Shown here piece by piece: positions 17,873-25,848 of a stretch of 32,514 nt of DNA; position 1 is the stretch's first letter, and every line of letters starts with the position of its first letter. The DNA comes from Saprospiraceae bacterium (lineage in GTDB: Bacteria; Bacteroidota; Bacteroidia; Chitinophagales; Saprospiraceae). The notes under the pieces are model-generated. The model was not told where the DNA came from. It did no database searches and worked only from the letters and a program-made list of their open reading frames with translations. The DNA is taken from NCBI GenBank assembly GCA_022844265.1, contig JALHMA010000020.1, forward strand, positions 1 through 32,514, in the 5' to 3' direction. The position numbers were made by a program, and so were the translations under genes.

Positions 17873-18455
17873 CTTCCACTCTTCTCACCCTCCCCGTCAC
17901 CAGCGCGTCCAGGATATGGAATATGATGGGCGGTTTGTGCGCCTGCCAGCGAATATCGTTATAATCTTCCCCGAAATGCACGTAATGTTGCAGCCGGGCG
18001 TCGTGCATTTCCTCTTCCACGTGCTGACGGGTATTGATAATCGCTACCCAGCCGCCTTCTTCGTGTACTTCTTCCGCCCATTCGGCGTAATAGTCGTCGT
18101 CGGGCGATGCGTGAAAATTGAGTACGTTATCGCAGAAAATCGCGAATTTTGTGATGCCTTTGTCATAGAGCGGATCAATGACGCGGTGTTTGAGGAACAT
18201 GACGTCATTGTGCAGCGTGTCGTTCCATTCACCGATCAGTTCGATGAGGGCGTAACCTTCGATATAGTCGGCAAACAGGATTTTTCCGTATAACGTAGAG
18301 GACCCGAAAGCGTCCCACTGCGGATGTATATAGAAATTATAGAGTTTGTGTGTGTATTGAAATTCATTGTACTGCCTGCCGAAGAAAGGGGAGTTTTTAT
18401 CCTCCTCGGCGGTGTACAGGTCGCGCCAGCGAAAATATGGTTCTATATTATGCAT
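17868..18455 (-). CDS. Conserved-looking protein of unknown function
   Basis: A 195-residue soluble protein with no signal peptide or membrane segment. I do not recognise the family. It is rich in aromatic and acidic residues (RWRDLY, EWAEEVHEEGGW), has several histidines, and shows alternating helix/strand predictions by eye. The segment KHRVIDPLYDKGITKFAIFCDNVLNFH looks like a beta-alpha-beta core, followed by WVAIINTRQH. The ATG at 18455 is preferred to a TTG five codons upstream. It is transcribed divergently from the NadR-like kinase across a 68-bp gap, in which TAAAGGTA (18498-18505) could be its -7 box read on the minus strand. The stop is inside the GTGARTA repeat, so the final residue or two may be repeat-derived. 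The function is open. Confidence 0.82.
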   Translation of the reverse strand: MHNIEPYFRWRDLYTAEEDKNSPFFGRQYNEFQYTHKLYNFYIHPQWDAFGSSTLYGKILFADYIEGYALIELIGEWNDTLHNDVMFLKHRVIDPLYDKGITKFAIFCDNVLNFHASPDDDYYAEWAEEVHEEGGWVAIINTRQHVEEEMHDARLQHYVHFGEDYNDIRWQAHKPPIIFHILDALVTGRVRRVEG

Positions 18456-18523
18456 GATGAAGGAGGTCAATTTGAACAGGCACCCGGCAATCTTTGGTAA
18501 AGGTACCCTTTTAGCAAAAACAA

Positions 18524-19090
18524 TTGGAACAAGACATCTTTAAAATCGTTGTGACCGGGCCTGAATCTTCCGGAAAAACCTTGCTCGCCAGCGATCTGGC
18601 AGCAGCGCTGCAACTGCGCTGGACGCCTGAATTCGCGCGGTATTATGTGGCGCACCTGGGCAGGCCTTATGTACAGGAAGATTTAAAAACGATTTACCGG
18701 GGACAACAAATCTGGGAAAACTGGCGCCTGGAAAAAGTATTATCCGATTTGCAAAGCGCGCACGCTACCCTGCCGGCGCTGGTTTGCGATACCGACTGGA
18801 CAGTCGTGCGGATTTGGGAAAAATATGTCTTTAACACACCTTCTATCCTAACGGTCACGGAATGGGAACAGGCAGAAAACACGTTTTACCTGCTTTGTAG
18901 CCCCGATTTCCCTTGGCAACCCGACCCCTTGCGCGAACACCCGGAGGAGCGCTGGCAATTGTTTGAATTGTACCAGGAATTGCTGCTGGAACGGCGGTTG
19001 CCACATTTACTGCTTCAGGGAGAACATGCAAGCCGATTAGCAACAGCCATAGCAGAAGTCCAAAAAATTTCCGCACCTTTGCGGCCTTAA
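18524..19090 (+). CDS. NadR-like P-loop nucleoside kinase (AAA_28 type)
   Basis: A 188-residue cytoplasmic ATP-binding protein. The P-loop GPESSGKT begins at residue 12. It is followed by the family motif PEFARYYV (about 38-45), a Walker B-like segment VCDTDWTVVRIW (about 88-99) and a C-terminal lid segment SPDFPWQPDPLREHPEERWQLF. These match the ribosylnicotinamide-kinase-like domain of NadR without its adenylyltransferase or DNA-binding parts. In Bacteroidota such genes often sit beside PnuC/PnuT-type vitamin importers, so a role in phosphorylating a salvaged vitamin or nucleoside is likely; thiamin is a candidate because a TPP riboswitch begins 2 nt after its stop (inference). The start is a TTG: an in-frame TAG lies at 18512-18514 and no ATG exists before the P-loop. 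Confidence 0.87.
   Translation: MEQDIFKIVVTGPESSGKTLLASDLAAALQLRWTPEFARYYVAHLGRPYVQEDLKTIYRGQQIWENWRLEKVLSDLQSAHATLPALVCDTDWTVVRIWEKYVFNTPSILTVTEWEQAENTFYLLCSPDFPWQPDPLREHPEERWQLFELYQELLLERRLPHLLLQGEHASRLATAIAEVQKISAPLRP
19074..19081 (+). promoter_or_regulatory. Candidate -7 element inside the kinase gene, driving the TPP riboswitch
   Basis: CACCTTTG differs by one base from TAnnTTTG and lies in the last codons of the kinase. A start about 7-9 nt downstream would place the RNA 5' end just before riboswitch stem P1. No clear -33 element is visible. Confidence 0.35.
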
Positions 19091-19091
19091 C

Positions 19092-19166
19092 TCATTGGGG
19101 TGCCGGTTCGATCCGGCTGAGATTACACCCATCGAACTTGTCCGGGTAATGCCGGGTAAGGAATGA
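19092..19166 (+). promoter_or_regulatory. TPP riboswitch (THI element)
   Basis: The conserved THI-box parts appear in order: GGGGTGCC (19097-19104), a variable stem GCCGG/CCGGC (19102-19106 with 19113-19117), CTGAGA (19117-19122), ACACCC (19125-19130), GAACTTG (19134-19140), the stem CCGGGTAATGCCGG (19142-19155) and AAGGAATGA (19158-19166). TCATT (19092-19096) pairs with AATGA (19162-19166) as P1. Binding of thiamin pyrophosphate should repress the TonB receptor downstream. The aptamer starts 2 nt after the TAA of the kinase gene. Confidence 0.96.
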
Positions 19167-19171
19167 AGCGG

Positions 19172-19209
19172 GTAGTGGCATCACTACACCTTCCGAAGCC
19201 CCTTCGGAA
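19172..19209 (+). promoter_or_regulatory. Expression-platform hairpins after the TPP aptamer
   Basis: Two small hairpins follow the aptamer: GTAGTG-GCAT-CACTAC (19172-19187) and TTCCGAAG-CCC-CTTCGGAA (19191-19209). No run of T follows directly, so control of translation or an unusual terminator is possible. The receptor ATG candidates lie at 19215 and 19242, just downstream. Confidence 0.5.
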
Positions 19210-19241
19210 AGTGGATGTTTCACTCAATATGTTCTTTTTCA

Positions 19242-21542
19242 ATGGTTCACAACCGGATTTTTCGTTTTTCTTTCCAGCGGTCCTGCGTATTTTTTGCAGT
19301 CTTGCATCTTTCCATTTCTATTTATTCCCAACAAATCCTGCCGGATACCATTGCATTGAAAACGGTGGTGATCCAGTCGACACGCGCCAGTGACAACCAT
19401 CCGGCGCCACACAGCAATTTTTCGGCGGAAAAGATCGGGCAATCTTACCAGGCACAGGACATACCGATGTTGTTGAGCAGCGTTCCCTCCCTGGTGGAAA
19501 ACTCCGACGCCGGTGCAGGTGTGGGTTACACAGGTCTCCGCATCCGCGGAAGCGACCCGACGCGGGTAAACGTCACCATCAATGGCATTCCTTTCAACGA
19601 TGCGGAAAGCCAGGGCGTTTTTTGGGTAAATATGCCCGATCTGGCGGCTTCAGCGGCGGAAATTCAGGTGCAGCGCGGCGTGGGTACCAGTTCCAACGGC
19701 GCGGGCGCATTCGGCGCTACGGTGAACATCGACCTTTCAAAGGTGGATCCCGATCCTTTTGCAATAGTGAGCAACACATTCGGTTCCTTTGCCACCCGCA
19801 AACACTCTGCCTACCTCGGCACTGGGCTGATCGGTGGAAAAATGGCGTTTACAGGCCGGATTTCCACCATTCAATCGGACGGATATATCGACCGGGCGAG
19901 TTCCGACCTGAATTCTTTTCACCTGACCGGCGCATATATCGACGACAAGCAGTCGTTCCAGGTGCATATTCTGTCGGGACACGAACGCACTTACCAGGCC
20001 TGGTACGGTCTTCCTGCGCAGTACCTGGATACTTTACGCACCAATAATCCGGCGCAGTACCTGGATACTTTGCGCACCTATAACCCGGCGGGAACCGAAC
20101 GAGCAGGCGACCCCTATCCCGATGAAGTGGACGATTATACCCAGAGGCATTTTCTGGCACATTACAAATACAAGTTCAAAAACGCCTGGAGCCTGCAACT
20201 GAACGGCCACTACACCCGCGGTTTCGGTTTTTATGAGCAATACAAAGTCGCCGAATCGGCAGATGACTACGGTCTTTCCGGTTGGTCGCTTTCGGGCGAC
20301 AGCAGCATTGAAGTGTCCGATCTGGTGCGCCGCCGTTGGCTCGATAATCATTTTTACGGCGGCACGTTTGCGTTGCAATGGGAACCGAAGACTGCCTGGA
20401 AGCCTGTTTTTTTGCTCGGCGGCGCGGTCAGTCAATACGAGGGCAGGCACTTCGGCGAATTGATCTGGACGCAAAATGCCCCGGCGACGCCCAAAGACTT
20501 TGTTTATTATGACAACAACGCAACAAAAAGTGACGCCAATATTTTTCTGAAATGGGAAAGCAGGCCGACCGTTCGCCTGGCTACTTTTATCGATTTGCAA
20601 ATGCGACGGGTGGCTTACCAATTTCTGGGATTTAACAATGACCTGGACAACGTTACGCAGGATGCCGATCTTCTTTTTTTTAATCCGAAAATTGGCGCAA
20701 CATATTCCTTATCAAATAAATGGATGCTTGCCGGATTTGCAGGAATAGCCCACCGCGAACCCAATCGCGACGATTATACCCAGTCATCGCCCAATAGCCG
20801 GCCGCGTGCCGAAAGGATGCTCGATCTGGAGGTAAGTCTGCGTAAATCAGCCAGATACTGGAGTGCTTCCGCCAACCTGTTTTTCATGGGATACCGCGAT
20901 CAACTGGTGTTGGATGGCCGCTTGAATGACGTAGGCGCTTACATCCGAACCAATGTGCCGGAGAGCTACCGGGCAGGGCTGGAACTGGAAGCCTCGCTCC
21001 AGATCGGACGGTTCTTTGCCTTGAACGGCAACGCCGCATTCAGTCGCAACAAGGTGAAAAACTTCATCGAATACCGCGATAACTGGGACGAAGGCACACA
21101 GGAGCGGATCGAATACCGCAACACCAATCTCGCTTTTTCGCCCGACGCTACTGCCCGGCTGGAAGCATCCTGGGCCGTTCTTCAACAAGCCCGGCACGAC
21201 ATATCTGTCTCTCTTTCAGGCAAATACGTGGGCAAACAATTTCTTGACAATACGTCCAATGAAAACACTATCCTGCCCAAATATTTCTTTTCTGATTTGA
21301 GGCTCAATTACGACCTGAAAAATGTCATTGGCAACCGCGTCAGTCTGATCCTGTCTGTCAACAACCTGTTCAATAACCAATATGTTGCCAATGGCTGGAC
21401 GTACCGGTACGTTTCTGCCGGTTATAATCCTGTGCCGGACCATCCCTACACCCGCGCGGAAGGCAATAATGTATACCACCAGGCGGGTTTTTTTCCGCAG
21501 GCGGGGAGGTATTGGATGGGAACGGTGCAGGTGAAGTTATGA
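19242..21542 (+). CDS. TonB-dependent receptor, predicted thiamin uptake
   Basis: A 766-residue outer-membrane receptor. The ATG at 19242 gives a signal peptide with basic N-terminus (MVHNRIFRFSFQRS) and cleavage near IYSQQ; the in-frame ATG at 19215 is an alternative close to the riboswitch hairpins. The TonB-box-like TIALKTVVIQSTRA is followed by plug motifs GVGYTGLRIRGSDPTRVNVTINGIPFNDAESQGVFWVNMPD and AAEIQVQRGVGTSSNGAGAFGATVN, here as read across about residues 80-165. The barrel continues to GTVQVKL. The TPP riboswitch in its leader identifies thiamin or a precursor as probable substrate, as known for Bacteroidota thiamin receptors. No inner-membrane PnuT-type partner lies in the window. 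A 36-bp in-frame duplication sits at 20016-20087. The TGA stop is the first triplet of the heptamer array. Confidence 0.94.
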   Translation: MVHNRIFRFSFQRSCVFFAVLHLSISIYSQQILPDTIALKTVVIQSTRASDNHPAPHSNFSAEKIGQSYQAQDIPMLLSSVPSLVENSDAGAGVGYTGLRIRGSDPTRVNVTINGIPFNDAESQGVFWVNMPDLAASAAEIQVQRGVGTSSNGAGAFGATVNIDLSKVDPDPFAIVSNTFGSFATRKHSAYLGTGLIGGKMAFTGRISTIQSDGYIDRASSDLNSFHLTGAYIDDKQSFQVHILSGHERTYQAWYGLPAQYLDTLRTNNPAQYLDTLRTYNPAGTERAGDPYPDEVDDYTQRHFLAHYKYKFKNAWSLQLNGHYTRGFGFYEQYKVAESADDYGLSGWSLSGDSSIEVSDLVRRRWLDNHFYGGTFALQWEPKTAWKPVFLLGGAVSQYEGRHFGELIWTQNAPATPKDFVYYDNNATKSDANIFLKWESRPTVRLATFIDLQMRRVAYQFLGFNNDLDNVTQDADLLFFNPKIGATYSLSNKWMLAGFAGIAHREPNRDDYTQSSPNSRPRAERMLDLEVSLRKSARYWSASANLFFMGYRDQLVLDGRLNDVGAYIRTNVPESYRAGLELEASLQIGRFFALNGNAAFSRNKVKNFIEYRDNWDEGTQERIEYRNTNLAFSPDATARLEASWAVLQQARHDISVSLSGKYVGKQFLDNTSNENTILPKYFFSDLRLNYDLKNVIGNRVSLILSVNNLFNNQYVANGWTYRYVSAGYNPVPDHPYTRAEGNNVYHQAGFFPQAGRYWMGTVQVKL
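20016..20087 (+). repeat. 36-bp in-frame tandem duplication in the thiamin receptor
   Basis: Two adjacent 36-bp copies (20016-20051 and 20052-20087) differ at three positions and encode AQYLDTLRTNNP then AQYLDTLRTYNP. They lie just before NPAGTERAGDPYPDEVDDYTQ, a likely extracellular loop of the barrel. The reading frame is kept. Confidence 0.95.
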
Positions 21543-21753
21543 ATGATAAATGATGAATGATAAATGATGAATGATAAATGATGAATGATGAATGATTGGA
21601 GTTTCAGGCTGGTATGGGGAAAAGATTAATTGATAACGTTTTCCCGAAAAAAACACTAATTTATTGTAAATCAATACTTTAAAAAATCCACTTTAACTGT
21701 AAGGCCAATTATTCATCATTCATCATTTATCATTCATCATTCATAACTCATTC
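21540..21753. repeat. TRAATGA heptamer palindrome between convergent genes
   Basis: Eight 7-bp units, TGAATGA alternating with TAAATGA, cover 21540-21595, starting with the TGA stop of the thiamin receptor. Inverted units (TTCATCA, TTTATCA) cover 21712-21746 and run to the TGA stop of pgk at 21748-21750. The inner arm ends pair GAATGATTGG with CCAATTATTC. Between the arms lies GAGTTTCAGGCTGG (21599-21612), also found as the stem of the 7138-7276 palindrome, followed by an AT-rich stretch. Confidence 0.95.
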
Positions 21754-22950
21754 TTTGATCGCTTTAATCCCTGGCAACTCTTTCCCTTCCAGAAATTCCA
21801 GCATGGCGCCGCCGCCGGTGCTGACGAAACTGACTTTTTTGGCTAATTTAAGTTGGTTGACAGCGGCTACGGAATCTCCGCCGCCGACCATGGTGAAAGC
21901 GCCTTTTTTGGTAGCGGCAGCGCAGGCTTTGGCTACAATTTTGGTGCCCTCTGCAAAAGCAGGCATTTCGAAAACGCCCATAGGGCCATTCCAGATGATG
22001 GTCATACTCTTGCGGATAACGCCGGCGAATTGCCGGGCAGCAGCCGGTCCGATGTCCAGCCCCATCCAGCCGTCGGGGATCTGGTTGCTGGGCGCTATTT
22101 GAGTAGCAGCATCTGCCGCAAATTTATCAGCACAGATAGAATCCTTGGGCAACAGCACTTTTACACCTGCTGTTTTGGCTTTTTTCAGAAACTCCCGGGC
22201 AGTTGCCAGTTTATCCGCTTCTACGAGCGAATTGCCGACAGCGCCTTTTTTCGCCAGGAAAAACGTGTAAGCCATCGCGCCGCCAATCAGGATATTGTCC
22301 GCATAATCGAGGAATTTTTCGAGCAGCATGATTTTATCGCTCACCTTGGAGCCGCCGGTGACACAAGTAACCGGTCGGGCCGGATTGTGCATGGCGCGGG
22401 TGGCATTCTCAATTTCGCGCTCCATGAGGAAGCCGAACGTTTTGTGGTTTTTATCAAAATACTGCGCTACTACGGTCGTGCTGGCGTGTGCGCGGTGGGC
22501 AGTGCCAAAAGCGTCATTGACATAAATATCGCCCAATGCAGCCAGTTTTTTGGCAAATTCGGCGTCTCCTTTTTCTTCCTCCGGATAAAAACGGGTGTTT
22601 TCCAGCAGCAGCACTTCGCCCGGCAGGAGCGCGGCAGATTTTTTTACCGCAGATTTCCCAACGCAGTCGTCGGCAAAATGCACCTTCGTTTTAAGTTTCT
22701 TTTTGAGGTGTTTTACCAGGTGCTGCAAGGTGAATTTCACTTTGTTGATGCTGCCGTCGGCATTGAGTTTTTCCAGGGGTCTGCCCAGGTGCGACATCAG
22801 GATAACCGACCCGCCCTGTGCCAGAATATGCTGTATGGTGGGAAGCGCTTCCCGTATGCGCGTGTCGTCCGTGATGTTGTATTCTTTATCCAAAGGGACG
22901 TTGAAATCGACGCGAATCAGGGCTTTTTTGTCTTTAAAATTGAGTGTCAT
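21748..22950 (-). CDS. pgk: Phosphoglycerate kinase
   Basis: A 400-residue glycolytic enzyme, transferring phosphate between 1,3-bisphosphoglycerate and ADP in the cytoplasm. Family motifs in order: ALIRVDFNVPLD near the N-terminus, MSHLGRP, LLENTRFYPEEEKGDAEF, NDAFGTAHRAHAST, TGGSKVSDK, IIWNGPMGVFE and the nucleotide-loop GGGDSVAA followed by STGGGAMLEFLEGKELPG. All motifs are intact and the length is standard. The ATG at 22950 gives the normal N-terminus MTLNFKDKKALIR; a longer reading from 23022 has no counterpart in the family. It converges on the thiamin receptor, with the TRAATGA palindrome between the two stops, and has no cotranscribed neighbour visible. Confidence 0.98.
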   Translation of the reverse strand: MTLNFKDKKALIRVDFNVPLDKEYNITDDTRIREALPTIQHILAQGGSVILMSHLGRPLEKLNADGSINKVKFTLQHLVKHLKKKLKTKVHFADDCVGKSAVKKSAALLPGEVLLLENTRFYPEEEKGDAEFAKKLAALGDIYVNDAFGTAHRAHASTTVVAQYFDKNHKTFGFLMEREIENATRAMHNPARPVTCVTGGSKVSDKIMLLEKFLDYADNILIGGAMAYTFFLAKKGAVGNSLVEADKLATAREFLKKAKTAGVKVLLPKDSICADKFAADAATQIAPSNQIPDGWMGLDIGPAAARQFAGVIRKSMTIIWNGPMGVFEMPAFAEGTKIVAKACAAATKKGAFTMVGGGDSVAAVNQLKLAKKVSFVSTGGGAMLEFLEGKELPGIKAIKE

Positions 22951-23005
22951 ATAATGATAATGATTTTCGATGTGAGGGATAAAGAGATAGAACGGATGAA
23001 AGGCA

Positions 23006-23013
23006 CAAAAGTA
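23006..23013 (-). promoter_or_regulatory. Candidate -7 element of pgk
   Basis: On the minus strand this reads TACTTTTG, a match to TAnnTTTG, about 56 bp before the pgk ATG. A -33 element was not identified. Confidence 0.4.
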
Positions 23014-23222
23014 AAAATCCATTCAGCAAATAGACGAAAAAACCAGGCCCGGTAAAAAAACAGTTTTTCCTGCTCACGTTTTTCCATGTGGAGGCATTCA
23101 CGGTTGTAAGTAGGTGTGCTAAAATTAGTTTTGGCTAAATTCTTTGTAAACGCTTGATTATGAACACTGATAACCAATAACTAATAACCGATAACTACTT
23201 AAGCCTTTAACTCCAAAGAAAA

Positions 23223-24410
23223 ATGATTGTTATGCTAAACCGTAGCATTGGTGTATTCCTTATTTCCTTTTTTGTCGCACTACAATTACCTGCGCAACGC
23301 AGGGCCGATTTTCCGTGGTGGGACTACCGAAGTTCCGCGTGGTTAACCGGTCGCATCGGCGTCGGGATGCAGTTCAGCAACCAAAACTCCCAGTTGTATT
23401 TTTTCACAGAGACTGATGTGTGTTTTTCCTGTGCCTACAATCATTTCGCGCGACCGCCGGAAGATTTACGCACGCAACTGCGGCGCAATAAATTTCGCGG
23501 AAATATGCACCTGAAATTACAGACCAGCAAGGATTTCAGGTTGTACGGCACCCGTTTTTATAAAGGCAGCGAGGATATACGGTTTCGCAATCTTTCCTGG
23601 ACTTACCTGACGAACGTGGGCATTTCAGCAGATTGGGGTTTGTACCGCAGTTGGCGCGTTGCCGATACGGAAAGCGGCGAACTGACTTCCAACTTTCGGA
23701 AACGCAGTCGCCTGCGCCTTCGATACGACTTTACCTCCCGCTATCACTCCTACTACTACCGCAAATTAAGCAATACCGTCGGTTATGTCACCTTCAATGT
23801 GGCCGGGCTCGACGACCGCTGGGGATTCAATATCAACTGGGGAAATGATGTGTTTATTCCAAAGTTTATGCGCGGTTTTTTGACCAACCACGATCATGGC
23901 GAAACCAATTCAGCCTTTATGACCGCTTATTTCCGCCCCCTGGAAAAACGCAGCCGCAATGCGAATGAGGTGTTTGACTACCGACCGGAAAGCCTGCAAA
24001 AAGTAGAATTCGGCGGATCGCTGCGCATGATCACCGACCGGAGAACGCATAAACGACTGGGATCCAACCAGGTACGCATGGGCATGTATGATGTGCTGGG
24101 ACTGGAAAACAGTTTTCATGGTTATTACGGCATTCGGGGCCGGGTGGAAACCGGTTTCGGCGGCGTGGGATTTCTGTTGGGCAAAGACGATATGAAGTGG
24201 GGCCGCGATATGCAGCGTTTTGCACACCAGGGCTACTCCCATTTGCCATACGGTGTGATGCGAAAGATATTCCTCAAGGTCGGCGGGGTCAGCACGCCCC
24301 TCTTTCCCTGGGAGAGCCAGCCCAATTATTATGACAAGCCAAAATTTTACTACGAATTGAATACGGACCTGATATATCCTTATACAAACTGGAATTTCAA
24401 CAACAAATAA
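23223..24410 (+). CDS. Exported protein of unknown function, possibly polymorphic-toxin-type-23-like
   Basis: A 395-residue protein. A signal peptide (MIVMLNRSIGVFLISFFVAL, cleavage near LPAQ) is followed by an arginine- and aromatic-rich, strand-rich chain. Notable segments are GFNINWGNDVFIPKF (about 200), MYDVLGLENSFHGYYG, the run KDDMKWGRDMQRFAHQGYSHLPYG and the end segment DKPKFYYELNTDLIYP. The order of a GF(x)n-ND segment, a central Gly/Asn-rich part and a PxKFYF-like end recalls proteins annotated as polymorphic toxin type 23 in Bacteroidota; that is from memory and weak. It could equally be an outer-membrane barrel-like protein. It is 2 bp upstream of an exported leucine-rich-repeat protein, so the two are coexpressed. 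Confidence 0.8.
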   Translation: MIVMLNRSIGVFLISFFVALQLPAQRRADFPWWDYRSSAWLTGRIGVGMQFSNQNSQLYFFTETDVCFSCAYNHFARPPEDLRTQLRRNKFRGNMHLKLQTSKDFRLYGTRFYKGSEDIRFRNLSWTYLTNVGISADWGLYRSWRVADTESGELTSNFRKRSRLRLRYDFTSRYHSYYYRKLSNTVGYVTFNVAGLDDRWGFNINWGNDVFIPKFMRGFLTNHDHGETNSAFMTAYFRPLEKRSRNANEVFDYRPESLQKVEFGGSLRMITDRRTHKRLGSNQVRMGMYDVLGLENSFHGYYGIRGRVETGFGGVGFLLGKDDMKWGRDMQRFAHQGYSHLPYGVMRKIFLKVGGVSTPLFPWESQPNYYDKPKFYYELNTDLIYPYTNWNFNNK

Positions 24411-24412
24411 AC

Positions 24413-25840
24413 ATGACGCTCAAAATATCCCATATCTACCCGGTCATCTTGTTGCTGTTAGCCTGCCTGACACAAGTAGCAGCACAACAGCAGGGGCCGC
24501 GTTTTTTTCACTACGATGAAATTGCCGGAAAACAGAAAACCCTGCGCAAAGGCGCCCTGGAACATGTGGTCATTGAAGGGAACAACACCCCGGAAGGCGA
24601 CCGACGTATTATAGATACCCTGAAAATGTTGCTGGGTGAAAATGTGATCCCCGGATCGCCGGCGCTATGGCCGCACTACCACAGGATTATCAAAAACCTG
24701 CAAATCCGGGGCGCCAACTGGTCAGAATTGCCGGTAGAACTGAGCGGTTTTCACCGCCTGTTCGATCTCAGTTTTGTAAAATGCCCCCATATCACTTTGC
24801 AGGGTATCAATGACCAGGTGAAAAAACGCCGCGAGCAGGACAACCATGATTCCTTGTACAAAAAGTTCAAAAACGATATCGTCTCCATTGTGTTTTCCGA
24901 TACGGATTATGCCTCACTGGATTCCTGCCATCTGGAAGTCGAACTGATGGAAGAATTGCGCGAATTGCGTTTTGTACGCATTGGCAATTTCAACCACCAT
25001 TGTGAAAACCTGCTGAGCGAATTGAGTCGGGCCTACCCTTCCCTTGGCTGGCTTACCATCGAGGGCTGCGCATTGGATGATATGAATAGTTTGTTGCCCC
25101 TGCGCACATTTAAGGAATTGAAATCCGTATCGCTTTCCCGCAACTACCTGACCGAAATACCCGCAGTACCAGAATCGCTGCGCGCACTGGATATCTCCTA
25201 TAATTTCCTGAGTGATTTTCCCGATACAGCAGACAGTATTTCGCTGAAAAAACTAGAATTCCTCTACCTCGAATGCAATTTGTTCGACTACTTCAAACTG
25301 TATAAAGTGCTGACAGATAGTATTTTAAATAAAATGGATGTTTTCTCTTACGATCCCTGCAATTTTGATACGCTGGAGGAATTGAAACTGATTTCCCATG
25401 CGCTGGATAAACGTAAAGTGGCTTCCTATATGCCATTTGTAGAGCGTTACCACAACGATTTTTCGCCTGCCGTTCCCGACTGCGAGCGCTGCTATCCGCA
25501 CCGGGATGTCTTTATCAGCCAATTATTGGAAGGGGTAACGTTTCTGGATTCTACCGGCACGGAAAGCCTGATTTCATTGGAGACCAACGGAAACAGGATG
25601 CTGTTGCGTTCGGTGGCTTCGGCGGAATCGACCCTCCGGAATCGCGTTTATATGTACAAACAACTAAAAAACTGCATCAGAAACTATACCGATCCTGCCG
25701 ACACGACGCAAATCTGGGACTGGCAATTGTCTTTTTGGGTGGAAGACCCGGCAAGTATGCAAAACCACTTAAAAAAACTCGTGGTCAGGCTAAAAGGGAA
25801 AACAGGCCTGTTACACTGGGAAGAAATGGAAGAACGGTAG
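24413..25840 (+). CDS. Exported leucine-rich-repeat protein
   Basis: A 475-residue protein with a signal peptide ending near QVAAQQQ. Leucine-rich repeats are visible from about residue 180 to 290: LRELRFVRIGNF, LGWLTIEGCALDD, LKSVSLSRNYLTEIP, LRALDISYNFLSDFP and LEFLYLECNLFD, with the LxxLxLxxN pattern clear in the middle units. The part after about 330 is helical, with a paired CERC motif (CERCYPHRD). LRR domains bind proteins, so a partner is likely; the obvious candidate is the upstream exported protein whose stop is 2 bp before this ATG. Whether the pair is a surface complex or an effector with a partner cannot be told. The TAG stop is followed after 8 bp by a MITE-like element. Confidence 0.85.
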   Translation: MTLKISHIYPVILLLLACLTQVAAQQQGPRFFHYDEIAGKQKTLRKGALEHVVIEGNNTPEGDRRIIDTLKMLLGENVIPGSPALWPHYHRIIKNLQIRGANWSELPVELSGFHRLFDLSFVKCPHITLQGINDQVKKRREQDNHDSLYKKFKNDIVSIVFSDTDYASLDSCHLEVELMEELRELRFVRIGNFNHHCENLLSELSRAYPSLGWLTIEGCALDDMNSLLPLRTFKELKSVSLSRNYLTEIPAVPESLRALDISYNFLSDFPDTADSISLKKLEFLYLECNLFDYFKLYKVLTDSILNKMDVFSYDPCNFDTLEELKLISHALDKRKVASYMPFVERYHNDFSPAVPDCERCYPHRDVFISQLLEGVTFLDSTGTESLISLETNGNRMLLRSVASAESTLRNRVYMYKQLKNCIRNYTDPADTTQIWDWQLSFWVEDPASMQNHLKKLVVRLKGKTGLLHWEEMEER

Positions 25841-25848
25841 TCTATTTT

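Noticed and set aside
21540-21753. CRISPR array
   Set aside because: Repeats are 7-bp tandem units without spacers and are mirrored in an inverted arm; no cas genes nearby.
22951-23022. Longer pgk start at 23022
   Set aside because: The extra 24 residues are hydrophobic and aromatic, unlike any phosphoglycerate kinase, and the conserved N-terminus begins at the ATG at 22950.
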